NCBI GenBank assembly: GCA_051453625.1
Contig: JBOZIK010000001.1
Span: 82,195,379 to 82,259,378 of the forward strand
Reading direction: 5' to 3'
Source: Welwitschia mirabilis
Taxonomy: Eukaryota; Gnetophyta; Gnetopsida; Welwitschiales
Length of the DNA: 64,000 nt
Made by a program: the position numbers and the translations under genes. Position 1 is the first letter of the stretch, and the number at the start of each line of letters is the position of its first letter. Positions 61,130-64,000 of this stretch are shown piece after piece. A model generated the notes under the pieces. That model was not told the origin of the DNA. It saw only the letters and a program-made list of their open reading frames with translations, and searched no databases.

Positions 61130-62045
61130 CATCTAAGGAGGAGAAATTTTATCATGCTTCTCTTCTTTTTTGAGTTTGTAAACATAAAAAAATCACTTGG
61201 TTGAAATGTTCTAGTATGATTCTTTCAATCAAACCATAGAATTATATTCAAATAAAACATGATATGCTCTTAATTATGATTCTTCTATAATTAGTTTTCA
61301 TAATAGAAGTTATTCTTGATCATGAGGGCTAAATGATGAGTTAATCAAAATTTCATAAGCATGTTTATATATATCTAGAAAAATCTTAGCTTTGATATCA
61401 TAAATACGTTTAAAGAAAAAATCTTTAATACTCTTATAATAACATATTCTATTGATTCATAATGTGAATTTAAGTTTGATGTACCAATCACAATGATTTT
61501 GTTCTATGCATCTTTTCAATGTGTTATTAACTTTTTAATTTATAGATTTATTCAAGTCATTTTCCTATGGGTAATAGATTGATAAATGGTTAATATGATT
61601 TTTTTGTTTTATATCTTAATCAAAGAATGATGTGATAGTAAAAGCTAATCCATTATCTTAGACTAGTATTTTTGGTGTGTTAAATCATGTTAAAATGAAG
61701 TATTTGAGAAATGTAATCAACTCCTTAGAAGTAAAACATTTAAGATTCTTTGCTACTAAAGATTTAATAAAATAATCAGTTATGATTAGAATGAAATTAT
61801 GATATAAGAGAGACTAAATAATATTAATAAATCCTAATCCCCATGTATTAAAAGGTACTACTTTCAAAATGGATTTAACTAAAGCTAATGTCGAATCAAT
61901 TTGGAAACATGAACTTGAAATTTTTGATATCTTTAAGTAATTAATATAATGTTTAAGCATCTAGTGGCCATAATAGCATGTCTTAGTAATATCACAAGTT
62001 ATGTCACATCTAGATTTTTCCTAAGGCTAGAAAACCTTCTTCGTA
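61130..62045 (-). pseudogene. pol: Ty3/gypsy integrase zinc-finger end and catalytic core, decayed
   Basis: Minus strand reads YQKFQVHVSKLIR (about 61930-61890) for the CQxFQxHGxxI end of the zinc finger, with the Cys lost. Then PFNTWGLGFINII (61842-61803), matching PFRSWGLDFIGPI; the first catalytic Asp has become Gly here. FILIITDYFIKSLVAKNL follows (family FILVITDYFTKWVEAIPL), with TDYF kept, then LVxDNGLAFT (about 61665-61636), matching IVTDNGSAFT with Asp kept. A weak YHPQGNGQAE-like stretch follows near 61570. The FQxHG type points to the Tat lineage. RT and RNase H should lie right of 62045 but were not found. Confidence 0.85.
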
Positions 62046-63816
62046 ATTTAAATAGTTTATTTAAATTTAAAAATTTAATAATAATAATGAGTCTAGTTTT
62101 TAATTATTTAGAAATAATAATATTTGTGATAAAAGTAATAGTAAAACTAAAGTACTTGCATGTTATTATTTTAGAATTTATTAAAATATTAACTACATAT
62201 TATAACCTTAGTTAATTGATTAAATGATTGCATTGATTATGGAATTTATTATTTCTTATGCATGAGTTTTGTTTGTTATAGTAAAAGATTTAATATTTGT
62301 CTTATCTTTAGAAACTAACTATAGTTTTGATGTAGAGTTACTTAATTATATGTTATTCATGCAATAGTAATGATATGTGATCTAGAGTAATTGCCATGTT
62401 ATTTATCTCATGCATTCAGATTTATTTATAATATATTATTATATTATTATTTACACCCAGTGGCCAAGCTTAAAACAGATGGATTATGAAAACCTAAGCT
62501 ATCTGTATAACTTATATACCTTATTGTTAGTCCTATGTTTAGTCCTATGTTATAAATACTTGAGTCACTTAGTCATTAGTCATATGTGTATATCTTGCAA
62601 ATTGTAATCATGTGGAGCTTGGATATGACTAGGAAAACTTTGGAGTTTTAGATAAGAACAAGTGTGATCCTTAACCTTCTTTTATAAATACTTGTATGAT
62701 TTTAGTCTCTTCTATTCTTGCATAGTCTAAGTTTTCTTTTATGTATTAGTATATTTATTGCTGAATCTTATGCATCTCATGTGAATGTAATATCCCTTGT
62801 ATTTTTGTATATATGCTAAACTATTTATGAAACTTTAGGATCATCCAATGATACCTTATAAGAGTCTTATAGAAGTCTATAGAGATGACATTTCATGTGA
62901 GCCAAGTATGAGAATATTGTGAATCCTAAGCCCTCTTATTATTAATTATTTATGACTAAGTATATTAACTAGCCCTTTTGTAAGCCATGCATGTGATCAT
63001 TTTGTTTGACTATTGACCTTAATGTTAGATTATGAAAATTAAATCTAGTCAATTTAATTAGTTATTCAAATATCAGAGAGTGATACTCTCTGTTGTAAGT
63101 TCCATGGTCATGGGATCAAATATCCAGGAAGAAAGAAAAAAAATATGTGCACAATTATGATAATTTTATCCCTTCTAGTTGTGTGTAGCTGGATTACTTG
63201 AATTATGTTATGAGACAATATTAAAGAAGATAATATTAACTAATGAAAGATCTTAATCATGTCCCTTATGATGTAGTCTTATACCTTATTCTTGAGAACC
63301 CTTTTCTACCTATTACATTGCTTGGAGTCATACTAAAAATGGAATACAGTTCTTACACCATCTATGCATGTGTAGGAATAGTTACAAGCAATGATGTAAG
63401 AAAGAACTAATGGTTGCATGTAGCAGAGTGTCATCTATTTGTTTAATTTAATTGTTACAATTGCATGTTTTACTAGTTATAATTAGAAGAAACACATATA
63501 TCAATTGGTTATGATAAATAATTTTACCATTGTGGAAAATTTGTAGTTATTATCTCTTATGTTAATTTTCATGTGTAAGATTAAATCCTTCTCTTTTGAA
63601 GTTGTCTCCCATTCTTCACTGAAGTAAGATGTTTATTTTTTTAAATGTATTACAAATAATTACAGCAAGTAATGAGTAGTTATGGAAATACTCTTTGAAA
63701 AGTATCTATATGAGCCTTGTAAGTAATAATAACTATTTGATAGTTTATTACTAGTAAGGCCTTTATTTAGCCTAAGTTACTATTTATTTATGTAATAATC
63801 ATCTCAAGTGAAGTTT
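62046..63816. other. Unassigned A+T-rich sequence
   Basis: No domain or repeat partner. Open frames at 61949-62215 and 62410-62607 (plus) have no family signature; the first overlaps the antisense of the integrase relic. A tRNA-like patch near 63085-63125 followed by an A-rich run is too weak to call. Confidence 0.45.
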
Positions 63817-64000
63817 TAGCATAATGGCTAAGATGACTAAGGGTGAAACAACAAGTTAAAAGTTTAAATCCTTAGATAATGTAATGGGTATTATAGTTTT
63901 AAAAGCATTATGTTATAGTTTTTAACTTAATTAAATATAAAATAATAGATATTGCTTCATACTAATAAAGCTATATCATGTTAATAACACTTGATTAATA
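63817..64000 (+). mobile_element. Head of a tRNA-derived SINE, runs to the window edge
   Basis: A-box-like TAGCATAATGGCTAAG at 63817 and B-box-like AAGTTTAAATCCTTAG at 63860, about 42 bases apart, as in the SINE at 5495-5795. The 3' end and tail are not identifiable within the window. Confidence 0.5.

Noticed and set aside
63085-63140. Possible third SINE (GGTCATGGGATCAAATATCC followed by an A-rich run)
   Set aside because: A B-box-like match only; no A box at the right distance and no target duplication.
1-64000. CRISPR arrays, bacterial operons, rRNA or intact tRNA genes
   Set aside because: No regularly spaced identical short repeats, no ribosome-binding-site-led gene rows, and no cloverleaf-capable tRNA; only SINE heads show tRNA-like boxes.

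Overview
The window looks like nuclear, transposon-dense heterochromatin of a plant, probably a flowering plant; the species cannot be named from sequence. The reasons are relics of Ty3/gypsy elements of the Athila/Tat (OTA) type, a Ty1/copia element, tRNA-derived SINEs, long terminal repeats and primer-binding sites matching the 3' end of plant tRNA-Asp. Base composition is very A+T-rich and poor in CpG. Stops and lost motif residues mostly fit C-to-T or G-to-A change, the usual decay of methylated repeats. I see no intact host gene, tRNA, rRNA or CRISPR array. Six runs of N are assembly gaps.

Layout. 1-2780: left-pointing LTR element (5' LTR, leader, gag-to-protease relic) running off the left edge. 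2850-5150: repeat C with a degenerate internal ~115-bp periodicity. 5495-5795: SINE. 7215-10864 and 13990-18082: two direct copies of long repeat D, probably left-pointing LTR-type units, with an unidentified coding relic (11273-12110) between them. 18188-18760: gypsy protease/RT-start relic. 18935-28180: three copies of long repeat B plus a truncated family-A LTR. 28340-30890: left-pointing copia integrase-RT-RNase H relic.

31223-46107 is the best-resolved structure. A right-pointing family-A LTR element has had a left-pointing member of the same family (37812-45493) inserted into its 3' LTR, leaving a 5-bp target duplication (atcct/atact) and an LTR that reads through once the insert is ignored. 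LTRs, primer-binding sites, polypurine tracts and TATA boxes are all visible. Both copies carry the end of gag followed by a long decayed coding region that I cannot assign to protease, RT, RNase H or integrase, and which is similar between the two at the protein level.

46600-50300 is a distinctly G+C-richer repeat of unknown class. 53708-55130 is a clear gypsy gag-protease relic. 57660-57872 is a probable integrase zinc-finger relic. 57970-60240 is the second copy of repeat C. 61130-62045 is a gypsy integrase-core relic. 63817 to the end is the head of a second SINE. The remaining stretches hold nothing I can name.

All boundaries were found by eye without alignment software and are good to a few bases where a terminal motif is quoted, otherwise to tens of bases.
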